Origin: Anaerolineae bacterium
GTDB taxonomy: Bacteria; Chloroflexota; Anaerolineae; 4572-78; J111
NCBI GenBank assembly: GCA_020433785.1
Contig: JAGRCC010000557.1
Coordinates: 1 to 8,441, forward strand
DNA length: 8,441 nucleotides
Direction of reading: 5' to 3'
The notes beneath the pieces were generated by a model. The model was given only the letters and a program-made list of their open reading frames with translations, did no database searches and was not told the DNA's origin. Made by a program: the position numbers and the translations under genes. Shown piece by piece: positions 1 to 5,580 of the stretch (its first letter is position 1; each line of letters opens with the position of its first letter).

Positions 1-698
1 AAGTAACCTACGCCACCGAGCAGCGACAGGGACTATCGGTTATTTTTGGCGATATCGGTGTTGGCAAAACTACGGTGGCCCGCCGCCTCTACCAAATCTA
101 TCGAGACCGCGATGATTACCATACCGCCTACATTCCTACCCCGCTTTATCCTTCCGATTTCCAATTTCTCAAAAATATCTGCGCGGAATTTGGACTTAAA
201 CCCAAACGCAGCAAATTACTTCAACTGGCGGCCTTTGAAGAGTTCTTGATTGATGCTTATCAGGATAACAGAACCGCTCTCCTTATCATCGATGAAGCTC
301 AAGGGTTGATTGGGCCTCAATTTGAGCTTATTCGTCAGTTGTTGAATTTTGAAACGAATACCCAAAAGTTAATCCAGATTGTCTTAATCGGCCAAAATGA
401 ACTACGTAACAAACTTCGGGTCAAACGTGCGTTGGCTTCGCGAGTAGCTACACGCTCAACGTTAGAGCCGCTTCATCTTGACGATACCCGCTCGATGATC
501 AATTTTCGGGTGATGGTCGCCGGTCGTCAAGACAGCCTTTTTACTGATGAAGCCGTGACCCGCATTTACCATCATAGCAAAGGTATGCCGCGCAGTATTT
601 GTGTGCTGGGTTTGAATATACTGCCGGCGGCACTTATCCATCGGGTTAATATTGTTGATGCCCACCTGGTTGACCAGGTCATTGAGGAGATGAAATAA
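1..698 (+). CDS. ExeA/TniB-like AAA+ ATPase, N-terminus missing
   Basis: The frame is open from the left edge (first full codon at 3), giving 231 residues without a start. Counting from there, Walker A is GDIGVGKT (16-23), preceded by the GLSVIFG strand typical of the ExeA/GspA group. Walker B is LLIIDEAQ (93-100). LIGQNELRNKL (129-139) fits the sensor-1 strand and following helix, and GMPRSI (194-199) fits the sensor-2 region. ExeA-family proteins usually carry about 40-50 residues before this point, so the real start lies upstream of the window. Known relatives are GspA/ExeA of secretion systems and TniB/TnsC-type transposition ATPases; all use ATP to remodel or position a partner. No secretion or transposase gene is visible here. 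The gene overlaps the next one (TAATG), so the two are very likely co-translated. ATPase assignment is firm; the biological role is not known. Confidence 0.88.
   Translation, partial: VTYATEQRQGLSVIFGDIGVGKTTVARRLYQIYRDRDDYHTAYIPTPLYPSDFQFLKNICAEFGLKPKRSKLLQLAAFEEFLIDAYQDNRTALLIIDEAQGLIGPQFELIRQLLNFETNTQKLIQIVLIGQNELRNKLRVKRALASRVATRSTLEPLHLDDTRSMINFRVMVAGRQDSLFTDEAVTRIYHHSKGMPRSICVLGLNILPAALIHRVNIVDAHLVDQVIEEMK
684..689 (+). promoter_or_regulatory. Ribosome binding site for the RHH gene, inside the ATPase gene
   Basis: GAGGAG lies 8 bases before the ATG at 698 and within the last codons of the ATPase gene. With the TAATG stop/start overlap, it fixes the start of the downstream gene and points to translational coupling. 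Confidence 0.75.
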
Positions 699-1045
699 TG
701 GCGAAAAGTAACGCTAACTCTGAAGAGCGGGGGACCTTCGCTAAACTTTATGATGTTCAGGAACAGATGAGCCGGCGCAACTCAAAACCGTTGGGCCGGC
801 CTCGAAAAAAGGTGCAACGTAAGCCAACCACCATCCATCTCACTCAAGCTGAAAGCCGGAAATTGAGCAAACTGCACTTATTGGTGAGTGATCAAATCTC
901 AGTCAATCGCAGCGAATTGGTTGGTGTGGCTATCGAGGTTTTAGCGGCTTTGGTGGAGAAAAAAGGCGGCAAGACCCTGGAAGAAACTCGCCTGGAAGAT
1001 ATCGAGTCTTTTCGGGATTTAGTTTATGATTTTATAAAATCATAA
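698..1045 (+). CDS. Ribbon-helix-helix DNA-binding protein with AT-hook-like motif
   Basis: This 115-residue basic protein has an N-terminal disordered-looking stretch with an AT-hook-like core GRPRKK (33-38). A probable ribbon-helix-helix domain follows: strand TTIHLT (44-49), helix about 50-64, then VNRSELVGVAIEVL (69-82), the usual start of the second helix in CopG/Arc/MetJ-like proteins. An acidic helical tail covers about 93-115. RHH proteins bind DNA as dimers through the paired strand and often bind cooperatively to tandem short repeats. Here the gene's own 3' end merges into a tandem octamer array, and an AT-hook would suit that AT-rich DNA. It shares a transcript with the upstream ATPase. 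The fold call comes from sequence pattern only. It could be an autoregulator, a partition adaptor, or a transposition accessory protein. Confidence 0.78.
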   Translation: MAKSNANSEERGTFAKLYDVQEQMSRRNSKPLGRPRKKVQRKPTTIHLTQAESRKLSKLHLLVSDQISVNRSELVGVAIEVLAALVEKKGGKTLEETRLEDIESFRDLVYDFIKS

Positions 1046-1081
1046 AATCATAAAATCATAAAATCATAAAATCATGATTTT
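1026..1081. repeat. Tandem octamer (ATAAAATC) array with inverted flanks
   Basis: Five perfect copies of ATAAAATC occupy 1034-1073 with no spacer. On the left, ATGATTTTATAAAATCAT (1026-1043) is a perfect 18-base palindrome that includes the first copy. On the right, AAAATCATGATTTT (1068-1081) is a perfect 14-base palindrome that includes the last copy. The array therefore has one inverted half-unit on each side. Degenerate copies continue at 1090-1097 (GTAAAATC) and about 1101-1108. The TAA stop of the RHH gene (1043-1045) lies inside the second copy. An 8-base period matches the spacing of tandem RHH dimer sites such as MetJ met boxes. It lies between convergent genes, so a binding-site cluster or a terminator is more likely than a promoter operator. 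Confidence 0.9.
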
Positions 1082-1127
1082 TTAAAGTGGTAAAATCGAC
1101 GATAAATCAGGTAATATGCCTGTTTAT

Positions 1128-1361
1128 TTAAACCTCAGGGGGTTTTTGTGCCTCTGAAATAACTCTCTCCAACTTGCTTGTGTCCAACAAAGAAAACGAT
1201 ATACCGGCCACTGCCAACTCATCATATCCCAGATTATGGAAGGATCGCGCGCTGGCCTCCCTGGCCATAGCGTCATAAATGGCGACAAAACTTTTAGCCT
1301 CTGGATTGTGCCTTAACACATGTCTAACGAATTCAACAGCCATTTTCTTGGGATGACTCAT
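1128..1361 (-). CDS. Hypothetical small protein (77 residues)
   Basis: I do not recognise this protein. It reads as a soluble, mostly helical small protein: a basic N-terminus (MSHPKKMAVEFVRHVLRH), a central helix rich in Ala, Arg and Ser, and an amphipathic C-terminal helix (KLERVISEAQK). There is no signal peptide, membrane segment or cysteine motif. The ATG at 1361 has only a weak upstream AAGGG at about 11 bases, so the start is not certain; M7 is an alternative. It converges on the RHH gene across the octamer array. A GGCAT-ATA-ATGCC inverted repeat lies 16 bases upstream of the start. The reading frame is protein-like and no better frame competes, but its reality rests on length and composition only. 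Confidence 0.45.
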   Translation of the reverse strand: MSHPKKMAVEFVRHVLRHNPEAKSFVAIYDAMAREASARSFHNLGYDELAVAGISFSLLDTSKLERVISEAQKPPEV

Positions 1362-1376
1362 TGCTTTGAAACCCTT

Positions 1377-1389
1377 GGCATATAATGCC
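1377..1389. repeat. Short inverted repeat upstream of the small minus-strand gene
   Basis: GGCAT-ATA-ATGCC is a perfect 5-base-arm inverted repeat, with partial outer pairing of TTGG against CCAA. It lies between the start of the 77-residue gene and the small plus-strand frame, so it could be an operator for either. A repeat this short can also arise by chance. Confidence 0.3.
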
Positions 1390-1439
1390 CCAATTAATAC
1401 ATAATCAGGCTATCCTTAAATTACGTCGAGGAAGATTAT

Positions 1440-1565
1440 ATGCGTGGGATATCTCCTCTCCTCACGCTAAATACGTCCGCACATTATGAAACATTTCGCT
1501 TAATTGAGCAAAAAGGCGGTGGCTTACTTGCTAAGATTATCGATCGCTCGGATGAGGTCGACTAG
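1440..1565 (+). CDS. Small open reading frame (41 codons) or gene remnant
   Basis: ATG at 1440 follows GAGGAAG (1428-1434) with 5 bases between, a good ribosome binding site. The product begins MRGISPLLTLNTSAHYETF and ends in a charged helix-like part containing IEQKGGGLLAKIIDR. I recognise no family. The frame stays open and protein-like for about 14 codons before the ATG, back to a stop at 1395-1397, which leaves open that this is a scrap of a longer lost gene. Its TAG stop and the TAG stop of the convergent glycosyltransferase share the palindrome CTAG at 1562-1565. No promoter is convincing. Treat as tentative. Confidence 0.3.
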   Translation: MRGISPLLTLNTSAHYETFRLIEQKGGGLLAKIIDRSDEVD

Positions 1566-2545
1566 CGAAACTTCGTTAAAAAGATGGTCCTTAGTGATGG
1601 TTCATTGAGGTCATTCGTTAAGAGACGGTCTAAAGTCTGGTTCGAAATTTTTTTCCCGCCTAAAATGGCCCGGCGTTTTTGGAGGATGAGCGGTAGATTG
1701 CGGAAGAAAAAAGCATACCCTTTAGCCGAATGGAAAGGTTTTTTATAAACTAGGAAAAAGTAAAACTGGCCGAAGAGTAGGGTATAACTATGCCTAACCA
1801 GCAGAGCCAGCGGAATGTTTTTGATTAGAATTGTTAGCCGATTGCAGGTTGAGAATGTGACATAGCGGGGTCGAGGGATACCCGCACCCTGGCCTTGGTG
1901 CAGCACTTCGGCTCCCGGCACATACCAGCCACGATAGCCTAACAGCCGACCGCGCAGCCCCAGATCGATATCCTCCAAATAACTGTTGAAATCTTCATCG
2001 AACAACCCCACTTCTTCAAAAAAGCAGCGTCGATAAAGCGCCGCTCCGGCGCAGGCGGAGAAGACTTCATTCGGCTCGTTGTGGTGGGCGGCCGGCTCGC
2101 CCTGACCCCGCTTCCAAGATGAGCCGTACCAGCTAAAGCTATCGCCGGCGTCATCGATCAGGTCCGGCTGATCGAGGTTAAGCATTTTCGAAGCCAGGAA
2201 CCCGATATCCGGTGGACTCTGATCAGCGATTTCGACCAGACTGGCCAGCCAGTAGGGGCGGGGTATGGTATCGACATTGAGTAAGGCGATGTAATCAGAC
2301 CGCGTAGCCCGAATGCCGGTATTGACGGCCACCGCAAAGCCGCGATTCTCCGGCAGGGTGATGACGCGAACGTCGGGATAGTTGCCCCGAATGAAGGCCA
2401 CCGAGTCGTCGGTCGAGCCGTTATCGACCACAACTACCTGAAAGTCTCGAAAGGTCTGGGCATCAAGGGCGTCGAGGCAGCCAAGCAGCCAGCGTCGCGT
2501 ATTCCAGTTGGGGATGATTACAGTAACTTTCGGCGAATCAGCCAT
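1562..2545 (-). CDS. Family 2 glycosyltransferase (rhamnosyltransferase-like)
   Basis: This 327-residue GT-A fold enzyme would transfer a sugar from a nucleotide-sugar donor to a growing glycan at the cytoplasmic face of the membrane. The nucleotide-binding strand is VTVIIPNWN (7-15), followed by VVDNGSTDDS (39-48). The metal-site motif reads NVD (90-92) where many relatives have DDD or NPD; the last Asp is kept. The acceptor-side catalytic region is YLEDIDLGLRGR (189-200), and a conserved His lies at 216. Hydrophobic segments near 246-267 and 277-289 suggest membrane association. The start at 2545 overlaps the upstream GT4 gene by 8 bases, so it is probably coupled. It is the last gene of the operon and aligns along most of its length with the first GT2 (4505-5491). 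Donor and acceptor cannot be told from sequence. Confidence 0.9.
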   Translation of the reverse strand: MADSPKVTVIIPNWNTRRWLLGCLDALDAQTFRDFQVVVVDNGSTDDSVAFIRGNYPDVRVITLPENRGFAVAVNTGIRATRSDYIALLNVDTIPRPYWLASLVEIADQSPPDIGFLASKMLNLDQPDLIDDAGDSFSWYGSSWKRGQGEPAAHHNEPNEVFSACAGAALYRRCFFEEVGLFDEDFNSYLEDIDLGLRGRLLGYRGWYVPGAEVLHQGQGAGIPRPRYVTFSTCNRLTILIKNIPLALLVRHSYTLLFGQFYFFLVYKKPFHSAKGYAFFFRNLPLILQKRRAILGGKKISNQTLDRLLTNDLNEPSLRTIFLTKFR

Positions 2546-3551
2546 GGTTCAGCACCGATTCATATACTGTCTCAAAAGAGTCAATCATCGCTTGATGGGA
2601 GAAATCGCCCGCTCCTCGTTGTACCACTGCCTGTTGGATTCCCTGATAATCTTGAATTAGCGCCTCAATCGCCGCCAGAATGGCTTCAGGGGTGGCGTTG
2701 TCGATTAGTTGGCCGCAGCTATGCTGTTCAACGTAATCGGCCATCGGAATCGAGCGACTGAGCAAAATCGGTTTGCCGGCAGCTAGGGACTCGATCAACG
2801 AGTGCGGATAAGCTTTAATTATCGCTGGGTCTGTTACCAAAGCGATGCTGGCGTGGACGCGCGCCAACACCGTATTAACATCAACACGCTGATTGATGAT
2901 TTCAACCTGCTTTTCTAATCCCATCCGCCAAACCCGTTCCACAATCTCTTCAAATAAAACCCCGCGCCATAAAAAAATAAGATGTAGCCAGGGTGCTTTT
3001 TGTAGGGCTGTTAGGAGCGCATCGACACCCTTCGTCGCAAACTGACCCATCGTCCACGGAGCCGAGCCAACCATGATCTTGAAAATCCCCTCGAACGGCA
3101 ACACGGTGACGGAAAAGTCCTTCGTGTCGATGCCGTGACGCACCAGAAAACAATTTCGGCTGCCCCAGGCCGTCATTTGATCGAAGCTGCGCTGATCAGA
3201 TACTGTGACGGCTGCCAGAGAATTGAAATAGTGAATATTAGGCCGCTTTGGCCGAACACCGCTGCTAACGGAGTAAATAACCGGCTTACGCAGCCAGCGT
3301 GCAATTGGAAATGGAAACGGATCGGCATTGTAGAGATGGTGGGCGTCGATGGTGGCTTCGGCGGTGCGTATTCGTTTAAGTTGGTGGAAGCCAAACAGCA
3401 GCCGGGGCAAATAAATCGGTGATTGATCGTTCGGATTAAGGTGAATGAGATCGCCGCCGAAATGCCGGCGCAAGATATTAAGTTCTTGCAAGCTAGCTTC
3501 CGTGCCTTGAATCTTAGGCGGCAGGTTGGTGATATGATACAGGAGTTTCAT
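2538..3551 (-). CDS. Family 4 glycosyltransferase (GT-B fold)
   Basis: The start is taken at 3551 because it forms a four-base ATGA overlap with the stop of the preceding gene. A longer frame from TTG at 3590 would add 13 residues and overlap by 43 bases. The resulting 337-residue protein begins MKLLYHITNLPPKIQG. It has two Rossmann-like halves: the linker region contains VRHGIDTKDF (137-146), the usual GT4 hinge, and the C-terminal half has AYPHSLIESLAAGKPILLS (247-265), the donor-binding segment. GT4 enzymes usually have E-x7-E there; here the first Glu is replaced by Lys 246 and only Glu 254 is kept. There is no membrane segment. It probably adds one sugar in the same glycan pathway as the adjoining GT2 enzymes. 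Family is clear; substrate unknown. Confidence 0.88.
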   Translation of the reverse strand: MKLLYHITNLPPKIQGTEASLQELNILRRHFGGDLIHLNPNDQSPIYLPRLLFGFHQLKRIRTAEATIDAHHLYNADPFPFPIARWLRKPVIYSVSSGVRPKRPNIHYFNSLAAVTVSDQRSFDQMTAWGSRNCFLVRHGIDTKDFSVTVLPFEGIFKIMVGSAPWTMGQFATKGVDALLTALQKAPWLHLIFLWRGVLFEEIVERVWRMGLEKQVEIINQRVDVNTVLARVHASIALVTDPAIIKAYPHSLIESLAAGKPILLSRSIPMADYVEQHSCGQLIDNATPEAILAAIEALIQDYQGIQQAVVQRGAGDFSHQAMIDSFETVYESVLNHG

Positions 3552-4495
3552 AACAACCCATCGAGCGGGGTAGGCGTATGCCCCATACAAACAGCCATCA
3601 CGCGCTCGTTTTGGCTGCCAAACCGGCCGCGCAAACCGTCGCCTAGCCCCATAAGAACCGCTTTAGCCGAATGTGATTTGCCATCGATCTGTAATTTTGC
3701 CGCCAAGGCCAAGCTGTAAATCGTCCAGAAACCGAACAATAGGCTTTTGAGCCGCGGATAGAATTTACGAATAAAGCGAAATCGATTGCGGATGATGTAA
3801 TAAACATAGAGCGATTCTCGAAAGGTTGATGACCGGCCCACTTCGTGCTCAGCCTTGGCTTGTGTCACGACTGCGTTTAAAAACCCGTTGCGTCGGGCTC
3901 GGTGGCAAAAGTCGGGGATTTCGGCGCTGAAAAAATACGCTTCGTCTAAGAGACCAGTTTTCATGAAAACCTGGCGTCGAGCTAGCATTACCGTGCCGGG
4001 AATGTAATCGACCAGTGTTAGCGGAGCGTGTTTGGTCTGGTGTGAGACGTGAGAGATCAAATGAAGCACCGGATTCTGTCCACCGGCGTTGAGTAATCGC
4101 TCCGGTTGGTCGGCGTCGAACATCACTGGCCCAACAATCCCGATTTCCGGGTACATTTGCAGGGCTTCAACAAGCCGCAATAAGTTGTCTTCGTCGATAA
4201 CGGCGTCGTTGTTGAGAAGTAAAACGAGATCGATGGCCTGTTCCAAAATTTCGACCAGGGCTCGGTTATTGCCGGCGGCATAGCCTAAGTTGGTCGAATT
4301 ACAAATGAGATTGATTCGGGGATACTCGGTAGCAATTCGGCTGGGGCTGCCATCGGATGAGTGGTTATCGACCACCCAAATCTGCGATTGAATATGCCTA
4401 AAGGCAGTTAGACCACGCAAGCAGTTAGTCGTGTCGTCTACCGCGTTCCAGTTAAGGATAACCACGGCTATGGTCGGTAAGGGGGCAGTAGTCAT
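3548..4495 (-). CDS. Family 2 glycosyltransferase
   Basis: This is a 315-residue GT-A glycosyltransferase. Visible motifs are AVVILNWN (10-17), VVDNHSSDGS (41-50), LLLNNDA (92-98, NND as metal site), the catalytic segment SAEIPDFCHRAR (190-201), which has Glu 192 and Asp 195 in place of the commoner EDxD, and His 217. YYIIRNRFRFIRKF (232-245) is the Arg-Asn segment common in rhamnosyltransferase-like GT2 proteins, and 251-268 is a hydrophobic helix. The C-terminal tail is basic. Its ATG lies 9 bases after the stop of the upstream GT2, without a clear Shine-Dalgarno sequence, and its TGA overlaps the GT4 start. It is more divergent than the other two GT2 proteins of the operon, so it probably uses a different donor or acceptor. 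The specific sugar is not known. Confidence 0.9.
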   Translation of the reverse strand: MTTAPLPTIAVVILNWNAVDDTTNCLRGLTAFRHIQSQIWVVDNHSSDGSPSRIATEYPRINLICNSTNLGYAAGNNRALVEILEQAIDLVLLLNNDAVIDEDNLLRLVEALQMYPEIGIVGPVMFDADQPERLLNAGGQNPVLHLISHVSHQTKHAPLTLVDYIPGTVMLARRQVFMKTGLLDEAYFFSAEIPDFCHRARRNGFLNAVVTQAKAEHEVGRSSTFRESLYVYYIIRNRFRFIRKFYPRLKSLLFGFWTIYSLALAAKLQIDGKSHSAKAVLMGLGDGLRGRFGSQNERVMAVCMGHTPTPLDGLL

Positions 4496-4504
4496 CGTTT
4501 CGGC

Positions 4505-5491
4505 TTAGTGCGGAATGGTCCGATGCAGCTTCCAGGCCAGCTTGGGCGTGCGGATCGGGGCCAGTTTAACCGGCCGAGTGGGCACCGAATGGTTAAATTG
4601 ACGACGCTTTGCTAAAGGCAGATTTATTCGTTTCAGCGCAGCCAATCGACCCCGCAGCGCGGCTGTACTCCTCAGAATAAGAATGCCGTAAAAAACAGCG
4701 GCGGTTTCATAGGCTAAAATGATGGGCAAGTATAACAAAAAGCTGCCGAGCGGATAGTTCTTAATGATGGTCCACAATTTATTACGGCCCAATAGATAGG
4801 TTTTGAAGGGCGACCATTTACCGCTGGTCGCTGAGTGAACATGCCGCACCTTAGCCTGTGGCGCGTAGAGACAACGCCAGCCGGCTCGCTGTCCTCGCCA
4901 GGCGATATCTGAATCGTCATAATAGATGAAGTAATCCTCGTCCAGCCAGCCGATTTGGTTCAGCATTTGGCGGGTATATAGGCCCCCTGCGCCGGCCGGA
5001 CCAAAAACTTCGACCGGCTCGGCCGGTTCATCAGCCACCGGCTGCCCGATATGTCGATTCCAGGCCAACCCGGCCCAATCTACCTCGATGCCAGCCGAGT
5101 CGATCAACTCCGGCGCGTGATCAAGTACAATTTGGCTGGCCACCATACCGATGTCATTGGCTAATTGAGCCGCGGCCACCATTGCACTTAGGAACCCGGG
5201 TTCCAAAACGGTATCGTCATCGAGCACAATGATGTATTCGCCTCGGCTGGCAGCAATGCCCTGGTTAGTAGCGATACAGTAGCCTAAATTTTCGCTGTTG
5301 GGGATAAGCACTACTTGAGCATATTCGGCTCGAAGCCAGTCGGCCAAACCATCGGTTGAGCCGTTATCGATCACGATAACCTCGAAATGGGGATATTCTT
5401 GACTGAAGAGGGTCGGCAGACAGCGTATCAAATACTTTTTCCCATTATAAGATACGATGACAACCGACACTAATGGCAATTGCGTTATCAT
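4505..5491 (-). CDS. Family 2 glycosyltransferase, first gene of the operon
   Basis: This 328-residue GT-A enzyme shows the full motif set: VVIVSYNG (10-17), VIDNGSTDG (40-48), a complete DDD metal site (91-93), the GPAGAGGLY acceptor loop (164-172), YYDDSDIAWRGQRAG (190-204), and His 217 or 219. LLGRNKLWTIIKNYP (233-247) precedes a strong hydrophobic segment (about 248-273) that should anchor it in the inner membrane, followed by a basic tail of some 50 residues. The ATG at 5491 has no obvious Shine-Dalgarno sequence. It is the first gene after the promoter-like element at 5526-5554, and the three following GT genes are packed behind it. It is a close paralogue of the last gene in the operon. 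A role in polysaccharide, O-antigen-like or exopolysaccharide synthesis is inferred from the cluster. Confidence 0.9.
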   Translation of the reverse strand: MITQLPLVSVVIVSYNGKKYLIRCLPTLFSQEYPHFEVIVIDNGSTDGLADWLRAEYAQVVLIPNSENLGYCIATNQGIAASRGEYIIVLDDDTVLEPGFLSAMVAAAQLANDIGMVASQIVLDHAPELIDSAGIEVDWAGLAWNRHIGQPVADEPAEPVEVFGPAGAGGLYTRQMLNQIGWLDEDYFIYYDDSDIAWRGQRAGWRCLYAPQAKVRHVHSATSGKWSPFKTYLLGRNKLWTIIKNYPLGSFLLYLPIILAYETAAVFYGILILRSTAALRGRLAALKRINLPLAKRRQFNHSVPTRPVKLAPIRTPKLAWKLHRTIPH

Positions 5492-5525
5492 AAGCTGCTT
5501 GATTTCAGATTAACAAATTGCGTGG

Positions 5526-5554
5526 ATTATAACATCGAAGGAAAGGGGGAGCAA
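5526..5554 (-). promoter_or_regulatory. Probable sigma-70-type promoter of the glycosyltransferase operon
   Basis: On the minus strand, a perfect -10 TATAAT (5526-5531) is preceded, 17 bases upstream, by TTGCTC (5549-5554), a half-match to the -35 consensus. It lies in the 89-base gap between batD and the first GT2 and would give a leader of roughly 25-30 bases. It suggests the GT genes can be transcribed separately from batD. Confidence 0.55.
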
Positions 5555-5580
5555 GGTATCGCTATTTTACGCAATGGCGA

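Noticed and set aside
88..92. NVD in place of DDD in the last GT2 as a sign of inactivity
   Set aside because: The last Asp of the motif is kept, and N-x-D forms are common in active GT2 enzymes of the rhamnosyltransferase type. Positions given are residues of the 1562-2545 product.
1026..1081. CRISPR array
   Set aside because: The unit is 8 bases with no spacers between copies, and no Cas gene is nearby.
698..1081. Transposon end with transposase-binding repeats beside a TniB-like ATPase
   Set aside because: No transposase, no long terminal inverted repeat and no target duplication can be seen; the 8-base period is shorter than the roughly 20-base sites of Tn7/Tn552-type ends. A left-flank transposase outside the window remains possible.
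1134..1158. Hairpin terminator (TCAGGGG...CCTCTGA)
   Set aside because: The stem has a mismatch, lies inside the 3' end of the small minus-strand gene, and has no following T-run on either strand.
1381..1386. TATAAT as a -10 box for the 41-codon frame
   Set aside because: No acceptable -35 lies 16-18 bases upstream; the best TTGCTT is only 14 bases away, and the hexamer is also part of a small palindrome.
3552..3590. Upstream TTG start for the GT4 gene
   Set aside because: It would overlap the preceding gene by 43 bases; the ATG at 3551 gives a four-base ATGA overlap and a typical GT4 N-terminus.
3423..3719. Plus-strand frame of 98 codons
   Set aside because: It lies antisense across the junction of two well-supported glycosyltransferase genes and its product has no recognisable pattern.
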